Below are positions 17,892 to 26,295 of a stretch of 39,378 bases of DNA, in pieces. Made by a program: the position numbers and the translations under genes. Source of the DNA: Neisseria wadsworthii 9715 (GTDB lineage Bacteria; Pseudomonadota; Gammaproteobacteria; Burkholderiales; Neisseriaceae); assembly GCF_000227765.1 (NCBI RefSeq), contig NZ_JH165159.1, positions 2,258,717 through 2,298,094 on the forward strand, written 5' to 3'. The notes below the pieces were generated by a model. That model saw nothing but the letters and a program-made list of their open reading frames with translations. It was not told the origin of the DNA and did no database searches. Position 1 is the stretch's first letter. Each line of letters opens with the position of its first letter.

Positions 17892-18932
17892 ATGACATCC
17901 TATACACTATCCCAAATTGTTGCAGAGCTTGGCGGAGAATGGCGTGGCGAAGATATACCCGTTACAGGTGTACGCCCGCTTGACAGTGCCGGCTCCAACC
18001 ACATAGGATTTCTTGCCAATCCAAAATATAAAGCAACCGTTGGCGAAAGTTCAGCTGGTGCCATTATTGTCAACGCCAAAGTGGCTGATGAATTCACCAA
18101 CCGCAACCTGATAGTGGTTTCCGACCCTTACTTATACTTTGCCAAAATTGCCAGACTGTTCTCCCCGATTGCCAAAGCCAATAGCGGCATACATCCTACT
18201 GCCGTAGTTGAACCTTCGGCTACCGTACCTGCCAGCTGCGAAATTGGCGCACACACGTATATCGGATCGAATACTGTTTTAGGAGAAGGTTGTCGGATTC
18301 TGGCTGGTGCAGTTGTTGAACATGATTGTAAACTCGGAAATCAAGTAATCATCCACCCTAATGCTGTGATTTACCACGGTTGTACTTTGGGCAACCGTGT
18401 CGAAATCCATGGAGGCAGCGTCATTGGTGCCGACGGCTTCGGTTTGGCTTTTGCCGGCGATTCTTGGTTTAAAATTCCCCAAACCGGGGGGGTTACACTG
18501 CACGATGATGTCGAAATCGGCGCTAACAGCATGATAGACCGGGGTGCCATGACGGATACAGTGGTAGGGCGCGGTACGAAAATCGACAATCAAGTGCAAA
18601 TCGGCCACAACTGCCAAATTGGCGAACACACGGTTATCGCAGCTTGTGCAGGCATTTCGGGCAGCACAAAAATCGGTTCGTATTGCATTATCGGCGGCGC
18701 CGCCATGTTTGTCGGCCATATTGAAATTGCCGATAAAACCACTATCGGTGGCGGCACGGCTGTAACACATTCGATTAAAGAGCCGGGGCATTATGCTACC
18801 TGCTATCCGATGCAAACCCACAAGGAATGGGCCCGCAACGCAGTACATATACGGCATTTAAGTGAAATGTCAAAAAAAATCAAACAACTTGAGCAAGATC
18901 TTGCTGCTCTGCAGCACACAAACAAAGCATGA
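17892..18932 (+). CDS. lpxD: UDP-3-O-(3-hydroxyacyl)glucosamine N-acyltransferase
   Basis: 346-residue third enzyme of lipid A synthesis, adding a 3-hydroxyacyl chain from acyl carrier protein to the 2-amino group. An N-terminal uridine-binding domain (about 1-100) precedes a left-handed beta helix of hexapeptide repeats such as IGAHTYIGSNTVLGEG. The catalytic region contains the family's GGSVIGADGFGLAF block and the conserved IGHNCQIGEH. A short C-terminal helix (MSKKIKQLEQDLAAL) completes it. fabZ follows 48 bases later, and together with lpxA and lpxB this is the classic lipid A set. Confidence 0.97.
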   Translation: MTSYTLSQIVAELGGEWRGEDIPVTGVRPLDSAGSNHIGFLANPKYKATVGESSAGAIIVNAKVADEFTNRNLIVVSDPYLYFAKIARLFSPIAKANSGIHPTAVVEPSATVPASCEIGAHTYIGSNTVLGEGCRILAGAVVEHDCKLGNQVIIHPNAVIYHGCTLGNRVEIHGGSVIGADGFGLAFAGDSWFKIPQTGGVTLHDDVEIGANSMIDRGAMTDTVVGRGTKIDNQVQIGHNCQIGEHTVIAACAGISGSTKIGSYCIIGGAAMFVGHIEIADKTTIGGGTAVTHSIKEPGHYATCYPMQTHKEWARNAVHIRHLSEMSKKIKQLEQDLAALQHTNKA

Positions 18933-18980
18933 AACCGGCCGCCTTTCAACAGGCCGCCCATACTTTAGGACAATAAAACA

Positions 18981-19439
18981 ATGGAAATCAAATTACCGAT
19001 TGAAGTTCGTGAAATTCAAAACTTATTACCGCACCGCTTTCCTTTTTTACTATTGGACCGCGTGATTGCAGCAGAACCCGGGAAATCACTCACAGCCATT
19101 AAAAACGTTTCTTTCAACGAATCGTTTTTCCAAGGTCACTTTCCTGAATCGCCTGTTATGCCCGGCGTATTGATTATTGAAGCCATGGCACAAGCTTGCG
19201 GTGTGTTGGCGGTACTTTCCCAAGGCAGTACCCAACGCAAAGAAGGTGAAATCACTCTTTTCGCAGGCTTGGATAATGTACGCTTCAAGCGCCAAGTTAT
19301 CCCCGGAGACCAGCTGGTTTTTGAAGTCGAACTTTTGGCGCATAAACGCGGTATCGGTAAATTCAATGCCGTTGCCAAAGTAGACGGCCAACTTGCAGTA
19401 GAAGCACAGATTATGTGCGCCCAACGTATTGTTGAATAG
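18981..19439 (+). CDS. fabZ: (3R)-hydroxyacyl-ACP dehydratase FabZ
   Basis: 152-residue hot-dog-fold dehydratase of fatty acid elongation. Blocks are [14 protein letters not shown] and the catalytic [20 protein letters not shown] with H53 and E67 in [10 protein letters not shown]. It competes for 3-hydroxyacyl-ACP with LpxA and LpxD, which explains its place between their genes. The ATG follows AGGA at a short distance. A full uptake-sequence hairpin follows the stop. Confidence 0.97.
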   Translation: MEIKLPIEVREIQNLLPHRFPFLLLDRVIAAEPGKSLTAIKNVSFNESFFQGHFPESPVMPGVLIIEAMAQACGVLAVLSQGSTQRKEGEITLFAGLDNVRFKRQVIPGDQLVFEVELLAHKRGIGKFNAVAKVDGQLAVEAQIMCAQRIVE

Positions 19440-19449
19440 CCGATAAACT

Positions 19450-19477
19450 ATGCCTGTCTGAATTTTCAGACAGGCAT
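19450..19477. terminator. DUS-pair hairpin between fabZ and lpxA
   Basis: atgcctgtctgaa and ttcagacaggcat are perfect arms with a 2-base loop, followed by TTCC rather than a long T-run. It lies inside an expected operon, so it may only partly terminate and lower lpxA expression relative to fabZ. Confidence 0.7.
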
Positions 19478-19500
19478 TTCCCCCAATAAAGAAAACAGCC

Positions 19501-20277
19501 ATGAGTTTGATTCACCCTACTGCCATTATCGATCCCAAAGCAGAGCTAGACAGCAGCGTCAAAGTTGGGCCCTACACCATTATCGGCCCCAATGTGCAAA
19601 TCGGCGCCGGCACCGAAATCGGCCCGCATACGGTTATCGAAGGGCATACCACCATCGGCGAAAACAACCGGATTTTCCAATTCGCTTCACTCGGCGCACA
19701 ACCTCAAGATAAAAAATACCGCGACGAGCCTACACGATTGATTATCGGCAACGGCAATACCATCCGCGAATTCACAACATTCAACACCGGCACCGTTACC
19801 GGTATAGGTGAGACCCGAATAGGTGATGACAACTGGTTGATGGCTTACGTTCACATTGCCCACGACTGTGTTATCGGCAACCATACTATTTTTGCCAATA
19901 ATGCATCACTGGCCGGCCACGTTACCATTGGCGATTGGGTTATTCTCGGAGGCTACACACTCGTATTCCAATTTTGCATTATCGGCGACCATGCCATGAC
20001 AGCGTTTGCCGCAGGTGTGCACAAAGACGTACCGCCCTACGTGATGGCAGCAGGCTACCGTGCCGAACCGGCAGGTCTCAATACCGAAGGCATGCGACGC
20101 CGTGGATTCACGCCAGAACAGATCGCCAATGTCAAAAATATCTACAAACTTATTTACCGCCAAGGTTTAAGTTTGGAAGAAGCCAAACAGCAAGTAATAG
20201 AGTTGAGCGATGCCGAGCTCGAGCTGCATGTATTCAAACCATTCTTTGAAAGGTCAACCAGGGGAATTGTGCGCTGA
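19501..20277 (+). CDS. lpxA: UDP-N-acetylglucosamine acyltransferase
   Basis: 258-residue first enzyme of lipid A synthesis, transferring a 3-hydroxyacyl group from ACP to UDP-GlcNAc. Hexapeptide beta-helix repeats run from residue 1 to about 190, followed by a helical C-terminus. The catalytic block [13 protein letters not shown] holds H121, equivalent to the E. coli general base H125. The [10 protein letters not shown] and [20 protein letters not shown] blocks match my memory of the neisserial enzymes, including Phe where E. coli has His160. An uptake-sequence pair follows the stop, closing the envelope cluster. Confidence 0.97.
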   Translation: MSLIHPTAIIDPKAELDSSVKVGPYTIIGPNVQIGAGTEIGPHTVIEGHTTIGENNRIFQFASLGAQPQDKKYRDEPTRLIIGNGNTIREFTTFNTGTVTGIGETRIGDDNWLMAYVHIAHDCVIGNHTIFANNASLAGHVTIGDWVILGGYTLVFQFCIIGDHAMTAFAAGVHKDVPPYVMAAGYRAEPAGLNTEGMRRRGFTPEQIANVKNIYKLIYRQGLSLEEAKQQVIELSDAELELHVFKPFFERSTRGIVR

Positions 20278-20600
20278 CTTGGCATCATAATTGATGCCTG
20301 TCTGAAAACAAACTGATTATTTCAGACAGGCACAAACTAAAACATACATAATTTTTCTAAAAAACAATAAACTATCCATTCAGGAAAATGTCTTTGTAAA
20401 ATAGGATAATGATATTAATACAATGGCTATTGGTTGATCATAAACAGTATAGATAAGCTAAAATTCCATATAACATAAATCTTTCATTAGCATCTAAATA
20501 ACCGGATAACTTTCAAAAAATTATTTTGTCCGTCAGACCGTTTAAACATATCAACAACCATTCCTAGCAAACTAATAATGACAACTTAAGGATTGCCCCC
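20278..20600. other. Intergenic region lpxA to acyltransferase
   Basis: This 323-base AT-rich gap begins with an uptake-sequence pair. Beyond that no gene, clear promoter or other repeat could be supported. It suggests the following acyltransferase is transcribed separately from lpxA. Confidence 0.5.
20295..20332. terminator. DUS-pair hairpin after lpxA
   Basis: TGCCTGTCTGAA (20295-20306) and TTCAGACAGGCA (20321-20332) with a 14-base loop, 18 bases after the lpxA stop. Likely end of the envelope transcript. Confidence 0.7.
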
Positions 20601-21263
20601 ATGACGGATATCTCAGCCTCCTCACCTCAAAAAAAACTGGTTATTCTTGGCGCCGGCGGACATGCTAAAGTAGTAATGGATACTGCCCTATTAATGCAGA
20701 AGTGGTCGGAAATCGTGTTTGTCGACGACTTCAACAACGGCGAAATCGAATTTATGGGTGTTCCGTTATTGGGAGACAGCAGTCTGTTAGGGAAAAGTAT
20801 CCATCCCGATGAATATAATGCTGTTGTTGCGATTGGCGACAATATTGTCCGCGGCAGAATGTTCAATCTTGTGAAAAACTTGGGATTTACCCTGCCGTGT
20901 TTATGCCATCCCAGCGCCGTAATCAGCAAATTTGCTGAAATCGGCGAAGGCAGCGTATTTTTTGCCCAAGCGGTGGTGAATGCCGATGCAAAAATCGGCA
21001 AAGGTGCCATCATCAACACGACCGCCTCTGTAGATCACGACAGCGTCTTAGGTGATTTTGTCCATATCAGCCCCGGAGCACGCTTAGCCGGTAATACTCA
21101 GGTTGGCAATTTTAGCTGGATGGGAATCGGCAGTTGCACTCGGGAAGGCAGTACAATCGGCAATCATTGTATCGTTGGTGCAGGCGCTGTGGTGCTCGGT
21201 AACTTACCCGATGAAACTACAGCTATCGGTGTTCCTGCCAAAGCACTAAATGATAAAAAATAA
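20601..21263 (+). CDS. NeuD/PglD-like sugar acyltransferase
   Basis: 220-residue protein of the NeuD/PglD family. The N-terminal half opens with KKLVILGAGGHAKVVMD, a nucleotide-sugar-binding Rossmann-like fold. The second half (about 100-215) is a left-handed beta helix with the family's block VDHDSVLGDFVHISPGARLAGN, where H146 corresponds to the proposed general base of PglD. These enzymes O- or N-acetylate amino sugars or sialic acid with acetyl-CoA. It lies between lpxA and lpxB, with lpxB starting 57 bases later, but no neu, pgl or capsule genes are nearby, so its substrate is unknown. It could modify LOS, a pilin glycan or capsule sugar (inference). Confidence 0.82.
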   Translation: MTDISASSPQKKLVILGAGGHAKVVMDTALLMQKWSEIVFVDDFNNGEIEFMGVPLLGDSSLLGKSIHPDEYNAVVAIGDNIVRGRMFNLVKNLGFTLPCLCHPSAVISKFAEIGEGSVFFAQAVVNADAKIGKGAIINTTASVDHDSVLGDFVHISPGARLAGNTQVGNFSWMGIGSCTREGSTIGNHCIVGAGAVVLGNLPDETTAIGVPAKALNDKK

Positions 21264-21320
21264 AATAAAGGCATCATCCATTGATCTGTGTTGCCGCATT
21301 TTAAAATACAGCCCTACTTC

Positions 21321-22490
21321 ATGACATCTACTCCTTTTACTATTGCGATGTGCGCCGGAGAAGCTTCCGGCGATCTACTTGGCGCACATCTAATCGAAGC
21401 TATTCAGCAACGTTATCCCAATACACGCTTTATCGGCATAGGCGGACCTAAAATGATGGCGCTAGGCTTTAATAGTCTTTATGAACAGGAAAAACTAGCC
21501 GTTCGAGGATTCACCGAAGTAGTCAAACGCTTGCCTGAAATTTTAAAAATCCGCAAAGGTTTAATAAAACAAATGTTGGCATTAAAGCCTGATGTTTTTG
21601 TAGGGATTGACGCCCCGGATTTTAACTTAGGCGTCGAAGCCAAACTCAAGCAGGCAGGCATTCCCACAATTCATTATGTCAGCCCTTCAGTTTGGGCATG
21701 GCGGCGTAAACGAGTCAACAAAATCGTTAAGCAAACCAATAAAGTGCTCTGCCTGTTTCCAATGGAGCCCCAACTTTATACCGAAGCCGGAGGTCAGGCT
21801 GAATTTGTCGGCCATCCGCTGGCCGAAACCATGCCAATGGAAACAAACAAAAATTCTGCGCGCGACTCATTAGGCATACCAAGGGAAATTCCGGTATTCG
21901 CATTATTACCGGGCAGCCGTGTCAGCGAAATCGATTATATGGCACCCGTTTTTTTAGAAGCAGCCCGCCTTCTGCAACAACATTACCCATTAGCCCGCTT
22001 CGTATTACCCTCTGCAACAGAAGCCACCCGTCGACGCCTGAAGCTCCTATTGGCAAAACCTGATTTCAGCCAACTTGATGTTTTAATGACTGAGGGCAAT
22101 GCTACTCTGGCCGCAATTGCAGCAGATGTCGTTATCGTTACCAGCGGTACCGCCACTTTGGAAGTAGCATTGTGCAAACGACCGATGGTTATCAGTTATA
22201 AAATCTCCCCGCTTACATATGCCTATGTACGCCCTCAAATTAAAGTGCCTCATGTAGGTTTACCCAATATTCTACTCAACAAAGAAGCTGTGCCTGAACT
22301 CATGCAAGAAATGGCGAAACCTGAGTTTATTGCATTAGCGGCCTCTGATTGGTATGAATCTCCGGAGCGTATTGCATCCCTTAAAGCTGATTTTTATCAT
22401 TTACACGAATTATTACGAAAAGATACAGCCAAGCTTGCTGCTGAAGCCGTGTTAAAAGAAATTCGGAGTTTAAATAATCACACTCTATAA
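21321..22490 (+). CDS. lpxB: Lipid-A-disaccharide synthase
   Basis: 389-residue glycosyltransferase (GT19) that joins UDP-2,3-diacylglucosamine and lipid X into the lipid A disaccharide at the inner membrane surface. Family blocks are AMCAGEASGDLLGAHLI, RFIGIGGPKM, DFNLGVEAKLKQAGIPTIHYVSPSVWAW, FVGHPLAE, LLPGSRVSEI and SGTATLEVALCKRPMVISYK. The frame is open from a GTG at 21288, but the ATG at 21321 is chosen because the family begins just before this block and the extension is unrelated. It is separated from lpxA by the acyltransferase, and rnhB, its frequent partner, lies elsewhere. Confidence 0.96.
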   Translation: MTSTPFTIAMCAGEASGDLLGAHLIEAIQQRYPNTRFIGIGGPKMMALGFNSLYEQEKLAVRGFTEVVKRLPEILKIRKGLIKQMLALKPDVFVGIDAPDFNLGVEAKLKQAGIPTIHYVSPSVWAWRRKRVNKIVKQTNKVLCLFPMEPQLYTEAGGQAEFVGHPLAETMPMETNKNSARDSLGIPREIPVFALLPGSRVSEIDYMAPVFLEAARLLQQHYPLARFVLPSATEATRRRLKLLLAKPDFSQLDVLMTEGNATLAAIAADVVIVTSGTATLEVALCKRPMVISYKISPLTYAYVRPQIKVPHVGLPNILLNKEAVPELMQEMAKPEFIALAASDWYESPERIASLKADFYHLHELLRKDTAKLAAEAVLKEIRSLNNHTL

Positions 22491-22962
22491 CTAAGTTGTT
22501 TTAGCGCTTGTTTGCGTTGACATGTTAATTACAATTGCAATGCCCTGCTTTGTCATTATTTTAAAGATTCTATCTAATCTCATGAAAATATTAATTATTT
22601 TTTAGCATTTTCATTTTTCGACGTATACTCACACCCTACCCAACAAAAAAAACAAACGTTACTATACATAAATAAATATTAATAATGATTATAATCATAA
22701 TATATGCATATTGTTATAAGTCAAATTAATCAAAATGAATAATTTTAGATTTAAAAACTAATATTTTTTAAACTGTTGCATAAAAACTATGACAAATCAT
22801 TATCAGAATACCGTTTGTTTTATTAATAGGCCACACTTCATAAAAACATATTTATTCTCTCCGCATTAGCTAATATAAACATTGCCTTTACACACGATTT
22901 CTAATGATTTTTATCATTAGTTTTAAGGCAATTTTAAATATCAATTTCGGAGGTTAATACAA
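22491..22962. promoter_or_regulatory. AT-rich regulatory region upstream of the RTX-like gene
   Basis: 472 bases, markedly AT-rich, without a gene. Three sites resemble the 19-base Fur consensus GATAATGATAATCATTATC by my hand count: 22681-22699 (14/19, containing the perfect palindrome ATGATTATAATCAT), 22786-22804 (12/19, with a perfect right half), and 22900-22918 (12/19, within the palindrome CTAATGATTTTTATCATTAG). The first and last share half-sites ATGAT-N4-ATCAT. A strong Shine-Dalgarno GGAGG (22949-22953) lies 9 bases before the ATG. Chance matches are more likely in AT-rich DNA, so Fur control is a hypothesis. Confidence 0.45.
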
Positions 22963-24183
22963 ATGTCATACAACTTTAAAGGTTTTTACGGATATTGCCT
23001 GCCTAAAGGCGGTCAAAAATGGCACTCAGGCCATAGCTATGACCATAAAGGCAGCTGGGGTAAAAGCTGGAGTTACAGCAAAGATTTCTCTGGCAAAGGC
23101 TGGGGTTATGAAAAAGATTCCTGCTATGGAAAAGGTTGGGGTTACGGCAAAAGCTGGGGTTACAGCAAAGATTCTTGCAATATAAAATGCTGGGGTGGTA
23201 AAGATTTCGGCTATGGAAAAGGCTGGGGTTACGGCAAAGGCTGGGATTGCGGTTACGGCAAACAAATTAAAGGTTCTTGGTGCTGGGACAGCAAAAAAGG
23301 CTGGTATTTTGAGCCGCAAAGCAAAGTTCCCTCAGACAAAAACGATATCGTTTACGGCACCGACAAAGATGATGATATTTCTACCGGTAAAGGTAATGAC
23401 ATCATTATCGCCAAAGGCGGCAATGATATTCTCGATGGAGAATCCGGTCACGACATCATGATCGGCGGCAAAGGTGACGACACTTATTATGTTGATAACC
23501 CATGCGATGTTGTTATCGAAAAAGCAAATGAAGGCAATGACACTATTCTGAGCAGTATAAATATTGCAGCACCCAGCAATGTTGAAAATATCAGCTTGCT
23601 GACTGATAACAACCTGTCTGCTATCGGTAACAAGTTGAACAACGTATTACACGGTAATGATGGTCATAACTTCCTGAAATCATTGGAAGGTAACGATAAC
23701 CTTTACGGCCACGCCGGTAATGACATCTTGGTTGGCGGCAAAGGTAATGACTTCCTAAACGGCGGCGCAGGTTGCGATATTCTAAATGGTGGAGAAGGTT
23801 GCGATACATATGTATTCGCACGCGGCTTCGATAACGACGTGATTTATGACTGCGATACCAATCCTGAACACAAAGATATCCTGCAATTCGACGGTGACAT
23901 CACTGCTTCAGACCTGTGCTTTGAGCGTGTTGGTAACGACCTGTTGATCAATATTGCCAGCCAAGCAGAAGATGGCGGCAAGACTTCTGAAGACAGCGTA
24001 ACCATCAACAACTGGTTTAAAGGCAGCCAATTCCAAATCGAAGAGTTTGTATTTACTGATAGCAATGTAACTTGGAATGCCAAACAAATCGCTGACGCAG
24101 TTAACTGCTACTCTTGCGCAGATACCAGTTTGTCAAACTCTATCCAAGAGCAAATCCAAATACAATCTCAAATTTGCTGCTAA
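22963..24183 (+). CDS. Cys-rich RTX-like protein with Trp/Gly/Tyr/Lys repeat head
   Basis: 406 residues, no Sec signal peptide. Residues about 20-115 are a low-complexity repeat built on K-G/S-W-G-Y-G/S-K units (KGWGYGKGW, KSWGYSKDSC) with 12 Trp. Residues about 130-290 carry RTX calcium-binding nonapeptides (GGKGDDTYYV, HAGNDILVGGKGNDFLNGG). Residues about 300-375 (DILQFDGDITASDLCFERVGNDLLI ... INNWF) match the haemolysin-related domain often following RTX blocks. The tail is Ser/Gln/Ile-rich and ends ICC. There are 15 cysteines, whereas RTX proteins usually have almost none, and two sit within the repeats (C271, C280). Type I secretion is expected from the family, but no ABC transporter genes are near. 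It resembles the RTX part of neisserial FrpA/FrpC; the head domain I do not recognise. Function unknown. Confidence 0.85.
   Translation: MSYNFKGFYGYCLPKGGQKWHSGHSYDHKGSWGKSWSYSKDFSGKGWGYEKDSCYGKGWGYGKSWGYSKDSCNIKCWGGKDFGYGKGWGYGKGWDCGYGKQIKGSWCWDSKKGWYFEPQSKVPSDKNDIVYGTDKDDDISTGKGNDIIIAKGGNDILDGESGHDIMIGGKGDDTYYVDNPCDVVIEKANEGNDTILSSINIAAPSNVENISLLTDNNLSAIGNKLNNVLHGNDGHNFLKSLEGNDNLYGHAGNDILVGGKGNDFLNGGAGCDILNGGEGCDTYVFARGFDNDVIYDCDTNPEHKDILQFDGDITASDLCFERVGNDLLINIASQAEDGGKTSEDSVTINNWFKGSQFQIEEFVFTDSNVTWNAKQIADAVNCYSCADTSLSNSIQEQIQIQSQICC
23044..23304 (+). repeat. Degenerate DNA repeats encoding the aromatic-glycine-lysine domain
   Basis: Variants of GGCTGGGGTTACGGCAAA recur about every 18 or 36 bases across this stretch, for example around 23098, 23134, 23152 and 23221-23245. 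They encode the KGWGYGK units (residues 28-114). Variation among copies is mostly at third positions or Gly/Ser and Tyr/Cys swaps, which suggests duplication followed by selection on the protein. Confidence 0.7.
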
Positions 24184-24221
24184 GCCGCTTTTGTATCAAT
24201 CTATATTGCTAGCTTAGAAAC

Positions 24222-24255
24222 AAATGCCTGTCTGAAAACGTTCAGACAGGCATTT
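24222..24255. terminator. DUS-pair terminator between the RTX-like gene and aceK
   Basis: aaatgcctgtctgaa and ttcagacaggcattt are perfect arms around a 4-base loop. It serves two convergent genes. Confidence 0.85.
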
Positions 24256-24274
24256 CTGTATAACATTAAAAACA

Positions 24275-26041
24275 TCAAACATCTGTACGGTCTACCAAAC
24301 CTACTTCGGTCTTTTCCGGTCGGAAGCGCAGAGATTGTGGATACGGATAAAAATCATCCAATTCTCCTTTCATCAAACGGTCTTTTTTACCTTGCCAAAA
24401 TTCAGGGGTAAGTAAGTCTTTATGATGTTGTAAAAACACTTGCCGCACATCCGGCTCACCAAGCAAAAATGGTGCAAATTCTTCGGGAAACACATCACCT
24501 TTATTCACCGGATACCATACTTCCCCCGACATTTCATATTCAGGGTTCGGTGCTGGAGGAATTTTACGGAAATTACAGTCTGTCATATATTCGATTTCAT
24601 CATAATCATAGAAAATCACGCGCCCGAAACGAGTCATACCAAAGTTTTTATACAACATATCGCCTGGAAAAATATTGGCACTAGCCAACTCTTTTAAAGC
24701 AAAACCATAGTCAATAACAGCTGCTGCTTTTTCTTCTGGCGAAGCTTTTTGCATAAAAAGGTTGAGCGGCTTCAAGCGATATTCGATATAAACATGCTTA
24801 ATCACTACTAAATCATCGGTTTCTTCTATCTGGCTGGGGGCAAGTGTACGCATCTCTTCTAGAAATGCTTCATCGCAGCGGTTTTTCGGCAGCGCCACAT
24901 CGGAAAATTCCAATGTATCGGCCATTCGCCCTACCCTGTCATGTTTTTTCACTAAAAGGTATTTTTGGCGCACGTATTCCCGATCAAAATCCTTATTGGG
25001 TCCGAACGTGTCTTTGATCACTTTGAATACATAGGGAAAAGAAGGTAATGTGAATACACTCATTACCAAGCCTTTAATGCCGGGCGCGAGAATAAATTTA
25101 TCTTGCGAATTGCTCAAATGGCGGGTAAATTCGCGCCAGAAAATGTTTTTACCTTGCTTATGTAAACCAACCAATGTGTAAAAATCCCCATTTGAACGCA
25201 TCGGTAACATTTCACGCAAAAAACCCACATATCCACTGGGTACTGGCATATCCACCAAAAAATAGGCGCGCGCAAACGAGAAAAGTACAGAAATCTGCTG
25301 AGGATCAAACAAAGCCGCATCAATCTGCAGTTTTTCCTGCCCGTTATGCACCACGGCTAATGCAAACGGGTGTTTACTACTGCCATTAATAATCATCCCA
25401 AAAATATAAGCAGACTTATTACGGTAAAATGCAGAGTTCAATACTTGAATATGTAGATTTAATTCTTTTGGCGGCCACTCTTCTTTTAAATAATTCTTTG
25501 CTGCATGCAAGATACCGCTGATATCTTGCTTCATGTTTTCAAATGGCACCTTCCAGTTAAAATGATGCAGAATTTTACGCAGACAGCCTCGCAAGCCTTG
25601 TGTATCAGGATAAAAAGATTGAAAAATCGTTTCTTCTGAATCAATAAACTCCGTACTGGTTGCGGGCTTCACAAAAATAAATTGATTGTTGAAATATTCC
25701 TTGGCAAGCAATTTAGTTGATACAGAATTGAAAAATGTTTCTGCCAATTCAGGTTGTTTGTGATCAATCAATAAGGCTATATATTCTTTTTTTGCTGCCG
25801 CCCAAACTTCATCCGGCAAATTACCCGCATTGTACTGCTCACGCAGCGTATCTACCGCTTCAGCAACCCGGTTATCATACATTTGGATGCGCAAAGCAAC
25901 CAATTCCTGTATTCCTTTCCAATCAGCAGCTTCAAATAAGCCTTTAGCCCGTGCAGAGGCTTCACGATAAAGCGTGTAGTGACGATTGAAGCCTTTCAAC
26001 ATGGTCTCAGCCACAGCGCGAGCAGTTTCACGTTTACTCAT
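24275..26041 (-). CDS. aceK: Isocitrate dehydrogenase kinase/phosphatase
   Basis: 588-residue bifunctional AceK, which phosphorylates and dephosphorylates isocitrate dehydrogenase and so directs isocitrate to the TCA cycle or the glyoxylate bypass. The N-terminal half is the AMP-sensing regulatory domain; the C-terminal half is an atypical kinase fold. Visible sites are the ATP loop APGIKGLVMSVFTLPSFPYVFKVIKD with K340, the catalytic region ANIFPGDMLYKNFG with D461 and N466, and FYDYDEI with D479, each four residues beyond the E. coli numbering. No aceA or aceB is present in the window. A Shine-Dalgarno AAGGAAAA precedes the ATG. It follows rpoC on the same strand but behind a terminator. Confidence 0.95.
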   Translation of the reverse strand: MSKRETARAVAETMLKGFNRHYTLYREASARAKGLFEAADWKGIQELVALRIQMYDNRVAEAVDTLREQYNAGNLPDEVWAAAKKEYIALLIDHKQPELAETFFNSVSTKLLAKEYFNNQFIFVKPATSTEFIDSEETIFQSFYPDTQGLRGCLRKILHHFNWKVPFENMKQDISGILHAAKNYLKEEWPPKELNLHIQVLNSAFYRNKSAYIFGMIINGSSKHPFALAVVHNGQEKLQIDAALFDPQQISVLFSFARAYFLVDMPVPSGYVGFLREMLPMRSNGDFYTLVGLHKQGKNIFWREFTRHLSNSQDKFILAPGIKGLVMSVFTLPSFPYVFKVIKDTFGPNKDFDREYVRQKYLLVKKHDRVGRMADTLEFSDVALPKNRCDEAFLEEMRTLAPSQIEETDDLVVIKHVYIEYRLKPLNLFMQKASPEEKAAAVIDYGFALKELASANIFPGDMLYKNFGMTRFGRVIFYDYDEIEYMTDCNFRKIPPAPNPEYEMSGEVWYPVNKGDVFPEEFAPFLLGEPDVRQVFLQHHKDLLTPEFWQGKKDRLMKGELDDFYPYPQSLRFRPEKTEVGLVDRTDV

Positions 26042-26277
26042 TATTTTTCCTTTATATCATTTGTGCTTTTTTCTTTTTGTAACCATACAGCATGAATAGT
26101 AATTAATACACAGCAAATTTATTACTAATTAAATGGTGAAATTCATAATAAACCGATACAAGACTATCAGCAGTATTGTTATTCAAGTCAGATAAACCAA
26201 CTTAGTCTGAAATTTAATCTTTACAACTATATATAACCTTATGACTTTTTCTAATCCTGTGCAAGAACCTCATACCA

Positions 26278-26289
26278 TGCCTGTCTGAA
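26278..26289 (+). repeat. DNA uptake sequence behind rpoC
   Basis: Exact TGCCTGTCTGAA, unpaired, just beyond the rpoC terminator hairpin. Confidence 0.85.
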
Positions 26290-26295
26290 AAACAA

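Noticed and set aside
21288-21320. GTG start for lpxB
   Set aside because: The added 11 residues are not part of the family; the ATG at 21321 gives the normal length.
23026-23319. Minus-strand 97-residue frame opposite the RTX-like repeats
   Set aside because: Its Ala/Phe/Thr/Pro repeats are the complement of the KGWGYGK repeats; no start signal of its own.
22963-24183. Classification as an RTX toxin
   Set aside because: No pore-forming or enzymatic domain, small size and no acyltransferase or transporter genes nearby; only RTX repeats and the related C-terminal domain are seen.
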